Shown: positions 37,170-45,834 of the stretch, one piece after another
Numbering within the stretch: position 1 is the stretch's first letter
Layout of the letters: each line of letters starts with the position of its first letter
NCBI GenBank assembly: GCA_016928775.1
Contig: JAFGKD010000033.1
Coordinates: 1 to 64,000, forward strand
Source of the DNA: Candidatus Zhuqueibacterota bacterium
Lineage (GTDB): Bacteria; Zhuqueibacterota; Zhuqueibacteria; Residuimicrobiales; Krinioviventaceae
Reading direction: 5' to 3'
DNA: 64,000 bases
Program-made: the position numbers and the translations under genes
Notes under the pieces: generated by a model
Database searches by the model: none
Seen by the model: the letters and a program-made list of their open reading frames with translations, nothing else
What the model was told of the DNA's origin: nothing

Positions 37170-38990
37170 ATGAAGAGCAAAACATTCATAATTTTTATTT
37201 TTTTGGCGATCAGCTCATGGCTGTCAGCGCAACCGCTGACCGTGACGACGAGCGTCAATCAGAACCAAATAGGCCTCAATCAACAGCTCGTTTTCACGAT
37301 AGAGTTGAGCGGCGAAGCCGCCCAAAAAGTAGCTCAACCCGAACTGCCGGATATGCAGGGCTATCTGGATTTTCTGGGATCAGGCGGCACATCACAAAAC
37401 ATATCGTTTGTAAATGGCCGAATGTCCGTGGCAAAAACATTTACTTACTATTATCTCGCGGTAAAAGAAGGTGAATTTATTGTCCCTCCGGTCACAGTCA
37501 TTTACGACAATACAGAATATGCCTCAAAGCCGATCACGGTAACGATAAGCCAAAGTGCTGCAGCGGGACAAAGCCAATCGCCAGCATCGAGTCAGCCGCC
37601 ATCTTCCAATAGTACAGACGATTTGTATATCCGTACCATTGTCAACAAGAGATCTGTTTATCAAAACGAACCGATCATTGTGACCTATCGTATCTACGCA
37701 GCTGTCAGCGTCACCGGCTATAGTATCACCAAGCTGCCCGAAACCACCGGTTTCTGGACTGAAGATATTGAGACACCGCAGCAGCCACAGGTTAAAAATG
37801 AAATGATTGACGGCAAAAGATATTTAACTGCTGACATCAAAAAAATTGCGCTTTTTCCAACATCTGCCGGCGAAAAAACCATCGGCCCGATGGCCTTGCA
37901 ATGCGAGGTAAGGGTCCAAACCTCCCGTCGAAGCCGAGATCTCTTTGATTCATTTTTTGATGACGCCTTTTTTGGCGGAACCACTCGGCGAAGCATTGCC
38001 TCACCCGCAGTTGAAATAGATGTCAAGCCGCTTCCCGCGGCGAACAAACCGGCAGATTTCTCCGGCGCAGTCGGGCAATACAAATTGAACGCAACCGTCG
38101 ACAAAACAGACGTCAATACAGACGAAGCCCTGTCGCTCAAAGTCAATATTTCCGGAACCGGAAATATTCGCTTATTGCCCAAGCCGCGGCTTGAAATTCC
38201 CAGCGATTTTGAACAATACGATCCTAAAGAGACGGAAGTGATCGATAGACAGGGCGGGATTATTAGTGGTAGCAAAACATTTGAATATGTATTGGTGCCG
38301 AGATTTCCCGGCGAACAACGCATAAAGCCAATTACATTTTCTTATTTTGATCCGGTAAAAAAAGATTATGTTACGCTTTCAGCACCGGAACTAATTATCA
38401 ATGTGACAAAAGGCGCCAATCAATTTATCGCTTCCGGCGGATCGGGCTTGAGTAAAGAAGAGGTGCGTTATGTCGGACAGGATATTCGCTTTATAAAATT
38501 GGCTCCAGGTGATTTCCAGCCGATCGGCTATCGAATTTACACGAGCTTTGGCTTTTTTGCGCTGCTCGCCTTGCCGATTTTTCTGCTTGCCTGGGCGGTT
38601 TTGTATAAAAATCATCGGGATCGATTGAGTGAAAACATTGCCTATGCGCGGAGTCGAAGAGCGAATACTCTCGCCATGAAACGGCTCAGCAAGGCAAAGC
38701 TTTTATTGAGCGAGGACAGACAAAAGGAATTTTACGCCGAGGTCGCCGACGCCTTGACCGGATTTGCAGCGGACAAACTCAACATGTCAAAAGCCGGTCT
38801 CATAAGCGATGAATTGGAAAAAGAATTCAAAAACCGCGGCCTTGATGCTGAACTGACCACTGACTATTTTTCACTGATAAGAACGTGCGATTTGCAGCGG
38901 TTTGCACCATCCACCGTCGAAGTGGAAACAATGCAACAATCCTATAAAGAAGCCAAAAAAGTTATCATCAAACTGGAAAAAGCATTATAA
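37170..38990 (+). CDS. batD: BatD, large periplasmic-domain protein
   Basis: A 606-residue protein with a signal peptide (1-21), a long periplasmic region of several beta-sandwich domains (LNQQLVFTIELSG, YQNEPIIVTYRIY, NTDEALSLKVNISG), one membrane span near 455-475 and a cytoplasmic helical domain. It matches the BatD (oxygen-tolerance) family in length and motif order. It starts 16 bases after batC and abuts batE with no gap. The C-terminal helical domain resembles those of the shorter proteins at 29379 and 33246. Confidence 0.9.
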   Translation: MKSKTFIIFIFLAISSWLSAQPLTVTTSVNQNQIGLNQQLVFTIELSGEAAQKVAQPELPDMQGYLDFLGSGGTSQNISFVNGRMSVAKTFTYYYLAVKEGEFIVPPVTVIYDNTEYASKPITVTISQSAAAGQSQSPASSQPPSSNSTDDLYIRTIVNKRSVYQNEPIIVTYRIYAAVSVTGYSITKLPETTGFWTEDIETPQQPQVKNEMIDGKRYLTADIKKIALFPTSAGEKTIGPMALQCEVRVQTSRRSRDLFDSFFDDAFFGGTTRRSIASPAVEIDVKPLPAANKPADFSGAVGQYKLNATVDKTDVNTDEALSLKVNISGTGNIRLLPKPRLEIPSDFEQYDPKETEVIDRQGGIISGSKTFEYVLVPRFPGEQRIKPITFSYFDPVKKDYVTLSAPELIINVTKGANQFIASGGSGLSKEEVRYVGQDIRFIKLAPGDFQPIGYRIYTSFGFFALLALPIFLLAWAVLYKNHRDRLSENIAYARSRRANTLAMKRLSKAKLLLSEDRQKEFYAEVADALTGFAADKLNMSKAGLISDELEKEFKNRGLDAELTTDYFSLIRTCDLQRFAPSTVEVETMQQSYKEAKKVIIKLEKAL

Positions 38991-39743
38991 ATGAAGCGAA
39001 AGAGTCTGTTTTTTATACTTATTTTTGCATCAATCACTGTTGCTGACCAGGCGGATTATCTTTTTCAGCAAGGCGTTGATGCCTATCAGGAAAGTGACTA
39101 TCAAGCCGCTTTAACTCATTTTGAGGCAGCCCTTCAGCATGGAAAAGAAAGTGATGCCCTTTATTATAATCTCGGTAACGCTTATTACAAACTGGGTGAA
39201 ATCGGCCTGGCAATTCTTTATTATGAACGCGCCAAAAAATTGAATCCGACGGATGATGATATCAATTTTAACCTGCAAATTGCACAGCTTCGCGTCGTGG
39301 ACAAAATTCCATCGCCGGAGACCGATTTTTTCTTCAAAGCCTGGAATAGCATAAAAAATATCCTCAGTTTGGAACACTTGGCCATTTTGACCATTGTTTT
39401 GTATGTTTTGCTCATTGCGCTGATTGTTTTAAAATTGTTACTCAATAGTATGCGCCTGGTCGCGTTCGTTCGTTATAGCTGGCTTCCCCTGCTTGTTCTG
39501 CTCATCCTTGTCGGTTCTCTTTTTATCATTCGGATTCGACAAGACATTCAAATAAAACACGGTATCCTCCTGGTTGATAAGGTGAGCGTCGTCAGTAGCC
39601 CGGCAATAGACTCGACGGAAATGTTTGCCTTGCATGAAGGCGTTAAAATAGAGGTGATCGCTGAATCCGGAGAGTTTGTCCGAATTCGTTTGACCGATGG
39701 CAAAGATGGTTGGGTACCGCGTGAGGTGTTGGAAATCATTTAA
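38991..39743 (+). CDS. batE: BatE, TPR plus SH3-like membrane protein
   Basis: A 250-residue protein: signal or anchor (1-18), two TPR units (about 23-100, with ALYYNLGNAYYKLGEIG), two membrane spans near 128-150 and 158-180, then a bacterial SH3-like domain at 190-250 (VDKVSVVSSPA, VRIRLTDGKDGWVPREVLE). This is the standard end of a Bat operon. It begins directly after the batD stop. Confidence 0.9.
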   Translation: MKRKSLFFILIFASITVADQADYLFQQGVDAYQESDYQAALTHFEAALQHGKESDALYYNLGNAYYKLGEIGLAILYYERAKKLNPTDDDINFNLQIAQLRVVDKIPSPETDFFFKAWNSIKNILSLEHLAILTIVLYVLLIALIVLKLLLNSMRLVAFVRYSWLPLLVLLILVGSLFIIRIRQDIQIKHGILLVDKVSVVSSPAIDSTEMFALHEGVKIEVIAESGEFVRIRLTDGKDGWVPREVLEII

Positions 39744-39768
39744 TACTATTCCTACATTTGTGCGATGG

Positions 39769-40389
39769 ATGCAAAAAGAATTTGAAAAACAAAAACGTGT
39801 CTATAAAAGAAATATTGAAAAATCCCTTTTGATCTCGCTGGTATTTTTTCTTGCCCTCGTACATATTTTTCCAAAAACATTCGAACGAAAGCCAAAAGAA
39901 TTGCCGCCGCTGCCCTTTGTATTTGAAATTGAAGACATTCCGGTCACAACGCAGACCATTCGGAAAGGACGGCCGCAACCACAGAAACCTGTGATACCCA
40001 TCGCTTCCGAAGACCCGGATATTCCACCTGACGCCACTATCGATGAAACATTAATCGACTGGGATGCCGGTGATGCCATATTTGGCACAAGTGGACTTTC
40101 TGTTGGATCAGCGGACACTATCCAGCCGCGTCCAATTGTGCAGGTTTTGCCCGAATATCCAAAAGAGTTGCAAAAACAAAATATTCGTGGTTTTGTAAAA
40201 GTGATGTTATATATTAACGAGAAAGGACGAGTCGAGGAAGCGGTTGTCGTCGAAAATACCACTGCCAGTGAGGTTTGTGAACAAGCGGCGCTTGAAGCAG
40301 CCAAAAGGAGCTTTTATAAACCGGCTTCTATTGGAAAGAAAAATGTCGCAACATGGGTCTCATGTACCTACAGCTTTCAACCAGATTGA
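39769..40389 (+). CDS. TonB-type energy-transducer protein
   Basis: A 206-residue protein with a basic cytoplasmic start, a membrane segment at about 20-37, a Pro-rich stretch (PQPQKPVIPI) and a TonB C-terminal domain (PEYPKELQKQNIRGFVKVML, ASEVCEQAALEAAKRSFYKPA). TonB couples the proton motive force to outer-membrane receptors. The ATG at 39769 is chosen; a GTG at 39760 would add three residues. It follows batE by 25 bases and is likely read through from it. No ExbB/ExbD genes are visible here. Confidence 0.82.
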   Translation: MQKEFEKQKRVYKRNIEKSLLISLVFFLALVHIFPKTFERKPKELPPLPFVFEIEDIPVTTQTIRKGRPQPQKPVIPIASEDPDIPPDATIDETLIDWDAGDAIFGTSGLSVGSADTIQPRPIVQVLPEYPKELQKQNIRGFVKVMLYINEKGRVEEAVVVENTTASEVCEQAALEAAKRSFYKPASIGKKNVATWVSCTYSFQPD

Positions 40390-40395
40390 TTTTAG

Positions 40396-40420
40396 AATAA
40401 TCCGCGCATATGGGATTATT
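40396..40420 (+). terminator. Possible terminator after TonB-type gene
   Basis: AATAATCC at 40396-40403 pairs with GGATTATT at 40413-40420, a perfect 8-base-pair stem with a 9-base loop. No long T-run follows. It is placed to end the Bat transcript. The remaining 175 bases before the next gene contain no other clear element. Confidence 0.4.
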
Positions 40421-40596
40421 ATGCCCCGGGATTGACGTTTTACTAAAAAAGTTGGAACAACAACGCTTATGCGCGGTAAACATAACAAATGATATTCGCG
40501 TCTAAACAAGTGAAAAATGACGAATAAACAGAGAAAGCTTGTATTTTCGCCAATTGATGTAAAGAGTGTTGTGCTCACGAAAGGAGGCGATTTGAT

Positions 40597-41796
40597 ATGT
40601 CACGATATGTGAGAACCTTTTTAGTGATGAGTGTTGGGATCCTGTTTCTTTTATCATTAACAGGATGCTACACCCAGGTAGGACGTTCCCGGATTCAGTC
40701 AGATGTTTATGACGATGAATATTATGCTGACGAAGGTGAATATGAAGATGATGCTTACTGGGAGGAATATGAACGCCGCGAGGAATCCGAAGTGGTTTAT
40801 CATCATTACGACCATGATGTTTATGTCCATACAGGTTATGCGCCCGTCTATTTAAATTCCTGGTGGTATGAACCGTACTGGTATTACTCTGCGCATCCTT
40901 GGTATTCCAGCGGATTTTATGATCCGTACTGGTACGATCCCTTTTATCCGTCCTATTATTATGGTGGTTGGGGACACCCCTTTTATCACCATCATGTTTA
41001 CGTTGGTTATACCGTTCCGGTCGCCTATCCAGTCTACGTGGGCGCTGGTGGATCGGGCGGCAGCTATTCAGACGCTCAGCGCTCTGTTGGACGGCGCAAA
41101 ATCGTGCAAAATAGCCCTAATGCACCTCGGCGTGTGATGACCAGCTCCGGACCTGCGGTCGTCACTTCTCGATCAACACGCACGAGTGCACCCTCTGACC
41201 GTCAGACAATCAGCCGGTCACGCTCAACGGAAGGACGCACAGTCACTAATCGAGAGACAATGACGGCGACGCGACCCTCCTCTTCCGGCCGGACTGCGGT
41301 GACGCGCACCAGGACACAAAGTTCACCGACGCGTTCAACGAGCACGGCAAGATCAGCCAATCGGGTGCCGCGCACGCCGGAGAGTGGCCAGGTGTCAACT
41401 CGTTCCACCGCAACTCGAAGCGCAGATCGGAATGAGGCAGTGAAAAGCTCTTCGTCCCGGTCTTCTGAAGCAACAACGCGCACGCGTTCCCGAACGGTGA
41501 CCAGAAAGTCGAGCACATCCAGTTCCCCGGCGACGAATCGATCATCTTCTTCGCCTTCGAGAAGATCGAGCTCGACCTATAAACCCTCGTCCTCCGGAAG
41601 TTCGAGCAGTACGCCGGGCTACAGACCTTCTTCATCGCGGAGCAGCTCGACGAGCCGTTCATCCGGCAGCACGGTTCGCGGCAGCAGTTCATCAGGGAGC
41701 TCCAGTTCCGGATCAAGTTCATCCGGTTCGAGATCGAGTAGCTCCGGCTCAAGCCGTAGCAGTAGCTCTTCCAGCTCTCGCAGCGGTAGAAGATAA
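40597..41796 (+). CDS. Tyr-rich and Ser/Arg-rich lipoprotein
   Basis: A 399-residue protein with lipobox LTGC (C24). Residues 30-75 are acidic with many Tyr and Glu. Residues 85-150 are rich in Tyr, Trp, His, Pro and Gly (YEPYWYY, YDPYWYDP). Residues 150-399 are low-complexity Ser, Arg and Thr, ending in runs of SSSSGS and RSGRR. The DNA is not a simple tandem repeat, so composition is maintained by different codons. AAAGGAGG precedes ATG. No family recognised. A surface-exposed, highly basic tail is inferred. The lipoprotein at 45835 shares the GCYT start and a similar tail. Confidence 0.8.
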   Translation: MSRYVRTFLVMSVGILFLLSLTGCYTQVGRSRIQSDVYDDEYYADEGEYEDDAYWEEYERREESEVVYHHYDHDVYVHTGYAPVYLNSWWYEPYWYYSAHPWYSSGFYDPYWYDPFYPSYYYGGWGHPFYHHHVYVGYTVPVAYPVYVGAGGSGGSYSDAQRSVGRRKIVQNSPNAPRRVMTSSGPAVVTSRSTRTSAPSDRQTISRSRSTEGRTVTNRETMTATRPSSSGRTAVTRTRTQSSPTRSTSTARSANRVPRTPESGQVSTRSTATRSADRNEAVKSSSSRSSEATTRTRSRTVTRKSSTSSSPATNRSSSSPSRRSSSTYKPSSSGSSSSTPGYRPSSSRSSSTSRSSGSTVRGSSSSGSSSSGSSSSGSRSSSSGSSRSSSSSSSRSGRR

Positions 41797-41847
41797 TTAA
41801 AAATTGGCTTTTGATGGTGATTGGATTGATCATCTGGGAGAAATGTG

Positions 41848-43329
41848 ATGCATAAAATAAAATCTACCCTCTTGATTGGATTTACGCTGGTTTGTGGGTT
41901 AACAATGGCAGCCAATGCGCAGGAGGAAATATTTTTTATCGGGGAAGAATTGGGTGTTGGTGCCCGTGCCATGAGCATGGGCGGCGCTTATGTTGGTGTT
42001 GCTGATGATTATTCTGCGATGTATTGGAATCCGGCGGGACTGGGACAACTTCGACGCATGGAAGTGAACGTAGGCTTTTCCCATAACAAATTTGTCAACA
42101 ACGCCGCCTTTCTCGGAGTTAATAGCAAAGCGGAAGATACTTTTACCCGCCTGAATTCCATCGGCATCACTATTCCGGTACCGACCTATCAGGGTAGCCT
42201 TGTTTTCGGCGTTGGTTATAATAAAGTACTTGATTTTGACAATCGATTCAAAATCTATGGAGACAACGATAACTGGGCGTATTATCAAACCTGGTTTAAT
42301 AACACTTATTTTGATTTTGAAAATGAGGATGGCTCCTTTTACTTTCAAGAAACTGATATTAACAACAACATGTTTCAAGAACAATCCATTACGGAAAAGG
42401 GATCTGAGAATCATTTCTCATTTGCGGGATCGATGGAAGTCCAGGAGAACTTTTTTCTTGGCGCCACTGTTAATTTCATTAGCGGTAAAAATGACTATTA
42501 TATGGAATTCTCCGAAACTGACAAGTACGAACTATACAACACAGTCGACACTGTATTCGACACTCTGTACAATGAGTTTAATGATATAATCGTTGACACC
42601 ACAATGTATTACAACAATCTTGATTATTGGTTGTTCGATCAAAGAGTTGAGACGAAATTGAGTGCCGTCAATCTAAAAATAGGTGCACTCTATCGTTTTG
42701 GTAACACGTTGCGTTTGGGTGCATCGATCATCACTCCAACCACTTTCAAGATGACAGAAACTTTTACCGAGAACGCAACCGAGTATCTCGACAATGACGA
42801 AATAATCACTGGAGATCCAATCACAAATAAAATAGAGTACAAGGTAAAAGAACCCTATGCTTTTCATTTTGGCGCGTCCTTGAAATTATTAAATTTTCTG
42901 TTCAGTGCCGGCGCCGAATTCAAAGACTGGTCGAACGCTCAATTCTTAACGGATCCATCGTATGGCAACGAGTCACAAATGCAGATCAATAACCGGCTGG
43001 AAGAGGATTTTAAAGCAGTGACAAAACTCCGCTTCGGCGCGGAAATGTATATCCCGCTCATTCGCGCCAAAGTGCGCGCTGGCTATTTCACTGATCCTTC
43101 ACCCTATCGTTACACAAACATACGCCCGGACAAGGAGTATTTAACTGCTGGCGCCAGTCTCATGCTGGACAAGCAGGTTATGGTAGACCTGGGATATATG
43201 ATCGGAAAATGGAAAAAGGAGACAGTGGATGCTCTAACAAGTAATCCTGATCCATCATTATACTATACTCCAGTGAGTGAAAATGTAACACTGCAAAAAA
43301 TTGTCGGAACTTTATCGATAAGGTTTTAA
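41848..43329 (+). CDS. PorV/FadL-like outer-membrane barrel
   Basis: A 493-residue protein with a signal peptide (1-25, ending ANAQ). The mature start, VGARAMSMGGAYVGVADDYSAMYWNP, is the hallmark of the PorV/UPF0164 and FadL-type barrel group (the motif at 33-58). The rest is amphipathic strands with a C-terminal Phe (LSIRF). Members move hydrophobic compounds or act as shuttles for type IX secretion. No type IX genes are seen here, so the role stays open. The ATG at 41848 is seven bases after GGGAG. A TonB_C lipoprotein starts 4 bases later. Confidence 0.85.
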   Translation: MHKIKSTLLIGFTLVCGLTMAANAQEEIFFIGEELGVGARAMSMGGAYVGVADDYSAMYWNPAGLGQLRRMEVNVGFSHNKFVNNAAFLGVNSKAEDTFTRLNSIGITIPVPTYQGSLVFGVGYNKVLDFDNRFKIYGDNDNWAYYQTWFNNTYFDFENEDGSFYFQETDINNNMFQEQSITEKGSENHFSFAGSMEVQENFFLGATVNFISGKNDYYMEFSETDKYELYNTVDTVFDTLYNEFNDIIVDTTMYYNNLDYWLFDQRVETKLSAVNLKIGALYRFGNTLRLGASIITPTTFKMTETFTENATEYLDNDEIITGDPITNKIEYKVKEPYAFHFGASLKLLNFLFSAGAEFKDWSNAQFLTDPSYGNESQMQINNRLEEDFKAVTKLRFGAEMYIPLIRAKVRAGYFTDPSPYRYTNIRPDKEYLTAGASLMLDKQVMVDLGYMIGKWKKETVDALTSNPDPSLYYTPVSENVTLQKIVGTLSIRF

Positions 43330-43333
43330 AAAA

Positions 43334-44158
43334 ATGATCAAGAGAGCGTCATATTTCGCTCTCTGTTTCTCCATGCTGCTCATGTGGGGATGCGTTTCCA
43401 CGGCCAAACGATACCGGCCACCAAAAGTCGCCTCCAAACAAGCATTGAATTACCCACTATCAGCTCAACTCGATAAAATCGAGGGTGAGGTGGTAGTGGG
43501 TGTTTTTGTCGATACAGAGGGCAGAGCGGAAGAAGTAAAGCTTCTTGAATCATCGGGGCATACCGTTCTGGATACAGCGGCTTTCAGGTTTGCCCGGACC
43601 CTCACCTTTGAGCCAGCCGTCGTGGATGATCAAAAAGTCAGTTCCTGGACCAAGTTGATTCTGCGCTATAAACTCACCGAAATCCCTTTCGAAAAAAACA
43701 AGTGGTTGGATGACGTCCAGTATTATCACCATATCATTGAGTCCACTCCGGACGCTGCTGAAAAATCACACTATCAACAAAAACTGTATATGCGCTACGT
43801 CGGCTTGAGCGCTTATGTTGAACGCCATGATAATCTCGAAATCAACGATTTTGTCAATCAAGTTGTGACAAAGAGATCACGTGAACGGTGGGCCGAATTT
43901 TCCAACGTTGTTGTTGCGCCATTTGTTGTTTTTGATGATTTTTTATATCGCTACCCGGATTCCGAGATCGCTGATAAAGTAAAAGAAGATCTCATCCGGC
44001 TGCTCATCGAGGCAGAAGGGGACATTCGTATTCAAGCCTTAAAAGCGCAGCGAATCTCTTCCGAGCATGCCCGACTCCTGGAACTGATAAAAAAAAGGCT
44101 CGATGATCTGCAATACGTCGATTTTAATAAATTGATGGAATCAATGCCCAAGCCATAG
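43334..44158 (+). CDS. TonB_C-domain lipoprotein
   Basis: A 274-residue protein with lipobox MWGC (C20). Residues 25-117 form a TonB C-terminal-like domain (LNYPLSAQLDKIEGEVVVGV, AAFRFARTLTFEPA, TKLILRYKL). The remaining 150 residues are helical and unrecognised. It lacks the transmembrane helix and Pro-rich spacer needed for classic TonB function, so it may be a periplasmic or outer-membrane-anchored adaptor. It begins 4 bases after the barrel gene, so they are probably co-expressed. Confidence 0.75.
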   Translation: MIKRASYFALCFSMLLMWGCVSTAKRYRPPKVASKQALNYPLSAQLDKIEGEVVVGVFVDTEGRAEEVKLLESSGHTVLDTAAFRFARTLTFEPAVVDDQKVSSWTKLILRYKLTEIPFEKNKWLDDVQYYHHIIESTPDAAEKSHYQQKLYMRYVGLSAYVERHDNLEINDFVNQVVTKRSRERWAEFSNVVVAPFVVFDDFLYRYPDSEIADKVKEDLIRLLIEAEGDIRIQALKAQRISSEHARLLELIKKRLDDLQYVDFNKLMESMPKP

Positions 44159-44166
44159 GCTTTTAT
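44149..44166 (+). terminator. Weak terminator at the end of TonB_C lipoprotein gene
   Basis: AAGCC at 44150-44154 and GGCTT at 44158-44162 form a short stem over a 3-base loop, followed by TTA. The stem overlaps the stop region. Low confidence because the stem is only five base pairs. Confidence 0.3.
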
Positions 44167-44234
44167 ATCATTCCGCATAATTCTGGCCTTTCAGTACCAT
44201 TAGGCGAATGAAATATTTGCTAAAGGAGTGTACG

Positions 44235-44822
44235 TTGAATCGCAGGGCATTACTTTGTATGATCATCTTGGTGGCGAGCACGCTTGTTGTGGCACAGAAA
44301 CGTGGCTCTCAGGAGATGGGAGGGGGATTATCATTCTGGTCAATCACTGAAAAAGATACAGCAGAATCTTTTATTAACCTGATTGGTGTGTGGTCGTCTT
44401 TTATCACAAACGAGTTTTTGTTTGAGATAGAACCTTATGCTTCAGTGCGCTTTTCACAGAAAAAAGTCGATCTGACCGGTTTGCTGTTTGCGGGGGTTTC
44501 AAAACGACTTGTCGATGTCAGCAACATCGACCGGAGGTCAAGCACGGCCTGGAGTCGACGACACGAACGGACCACCGCCGGCGTGTATGGTTCGCTGAGC
44601 GGTGGTATTTGGGCGGAACGGGCGGAAGAGGTTGAAGATGAGAGAGTTTACGTGGGCCCCGCCTTTGGTGTCGGTATTGGAACCCACTCTTCGCTTGGCT
44701 CTTTGACCAAAATTAGAACAAAATTTCAATTTGTTTATCTCATGCCGACACCACCACTGCACGATGAGCCGCGCACTATGTTTACGGTCACTGTATACTT
44801 TACTGTTGTTTCAAAACTCTAA
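44235..44822 (+). CDS. Small outer-membrane barrel-like protein
   Basis: A 195-residue protein with a signal peptide (LNRRALLCMIILVASTLVVAQ region, 1-21) and a body of short amphipathic strands ending in a hydrophobic residue. I start it at a TTG at 44235 because AAAGGAG lies six bases upstream; an ATG at 44208 precedes that ribosome-binding site and would add a charged stretch. No family recognised. It lies among other envelope genes. Confidence 0.65.
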   Translation: MNRRALLCMIILVASTLVVAQKRGSQEMGGGLSFWSITEKDTAESFINLIGVWSSFITNEFLFEIEPYASVRFSQKKVDLTGLLFAGVSKRLVDVSNIDRRSSTAWSRRHERTTAGVYGSLSGGIWAERAEEVEDERVYVGPAFGVGIGTHSSLGSLTKIRTKFQFVYLMPTPPLHDEPRTMFTVTVYFTVVSKL

Positions 44823-44862
44823 AAAACAATGAAACTTTTCCTCGTGTAGATGCCTATAACTA

Positions 44863-44891
44863 TTGACTTTGTATCCTTGATACCGTACATT
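44863..44891 (+). promoter_or_regulatory. Sigma-70-type promoter for 44925 gene
   Basis: TTGACT at 44863-44868 and TACATT at 44886-44891 are 17 bases apart. The start codon of the next gene lies 34 bases further on. The -35 element has one mismatch, the -10 element two. Confidence 0.45.
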
Positions 44892-44924
44892 TACTTAAAT
44901 TTGGTATAGCGAAGGATTTATTCT

Positions 44925-45827
44925 ATGAAGCGGGGTCTCACGAATAAAACGGTGCTGTTTTCGATTTTTGGATTTTGGCTGCTCAGCAATACTGGACAAA
45001 CACAAACACAGTTTGGTGACCGGACGTATGGGGGTGGCAATGTAGTCGTTCAGGAGGAATCTTACTTTACCAAACCTATCCAATTAATTGATATGCCTAC
45101 GGCAAGCATTCTGCGCGGTGGAGCGTTTCGTGCCAGCACAAGGATTTATGAGCAAGGTGGCGTTTTGGCAAGCCTTTCAGCAGGTGTGTCAAATAAAGTG
45201 ATGTTTGGCGTATCTTATGGTGGCCTGGACATTATCGGCAATGCCCAAAAAATAATCTGGAATCCAATGCCTGGTGTGCATTTTGTCTATAGAATTACCG
45301 AAGAAAGTATGAAGCTTCCGGCAATTATTATTGGATTTGATTCTCAAGGCTATGGACCTCATTATCCCGAGAGTTCATCAATTACACTACCAGACACAAC
45401 GTCAGAGTGTCCGCAGATCATACCTCCCCCGTATAATGAAAAAATGTTTGATCGCTACCAGTTTAAATCTCGGGGATTTTATTGTGTTGTGTCAAAAGGT
45501 TATGCCTCGTTTGTGAACGCCGGCTTGCACGCTGGCGTGAGCTATACGCTCGATAAAGGTGAAGATGAAGATACCGGGCCAACTATTTTCATGGGCTCTG
45601 ACATCCACGTGGCACGTGATCTCGCCTTTTTGGTGGAATATGATTTTGCACTCAATGATAACAAAGTCTACGCAAGAGGAGTCTTTAATTTTGGTGTGCG
45701 ATGGGCTTTTGGCAGGAATATGTTCTTTGATTTTGATATGCAAAATGTTCTTGGAACAGCGGAAGGGGGGAAAACAGACTATCGACGTATTATAAAATTA
45801 ACATATTATGGTAGCATATTGCGATGA
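44925..45827 (+). CDS. YjbH-like outer-membrane barrel protein
   Basis: A 300-residue protein with a signal peptide (about 1-24). Its start IQLIDMPTASILRGGAFRAS resembles the opening of YjbH-type barrels (a family linked to exopolysaccharide gene clusters). Repeated amphipathic strands of GVSYGGLDIIG and GVRWAFGRNMFF type follow, and the protein ends in a short hydrophobic strand. The family match is by motif only. A CxxCH lipoprotein gene begins 8 bases later. Confidence 0.65.
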   Translation: MKRGLTNKTVLFSIFGFWLLSNTGQTQTQFGDRTYGGGNVVVQEESYFTKPIQLIDMPTASILRGGAFRASTRIYEQGGVLASLSAGVSNKVMFGVSYGGLDIIGNAQKIIWNPMPGVHFVYRITEESMKLPAIIIGFDSQGYGPHYPESSSITLPDTTSECPQIIPPPYNEKMFDRYQFKSRGFYCVVSKGYASFVNAGLHAGVSYTLDKGEDEDTGPTIFMGSDIHVARDLAFLVEYDFALNDNKVYARGVFNFGVRWAFGRNMFFDFDMQNVLGTAEGGKTDYRRIIKLTYYGSILR

Positions 45828-45834
45828 GTAAATT

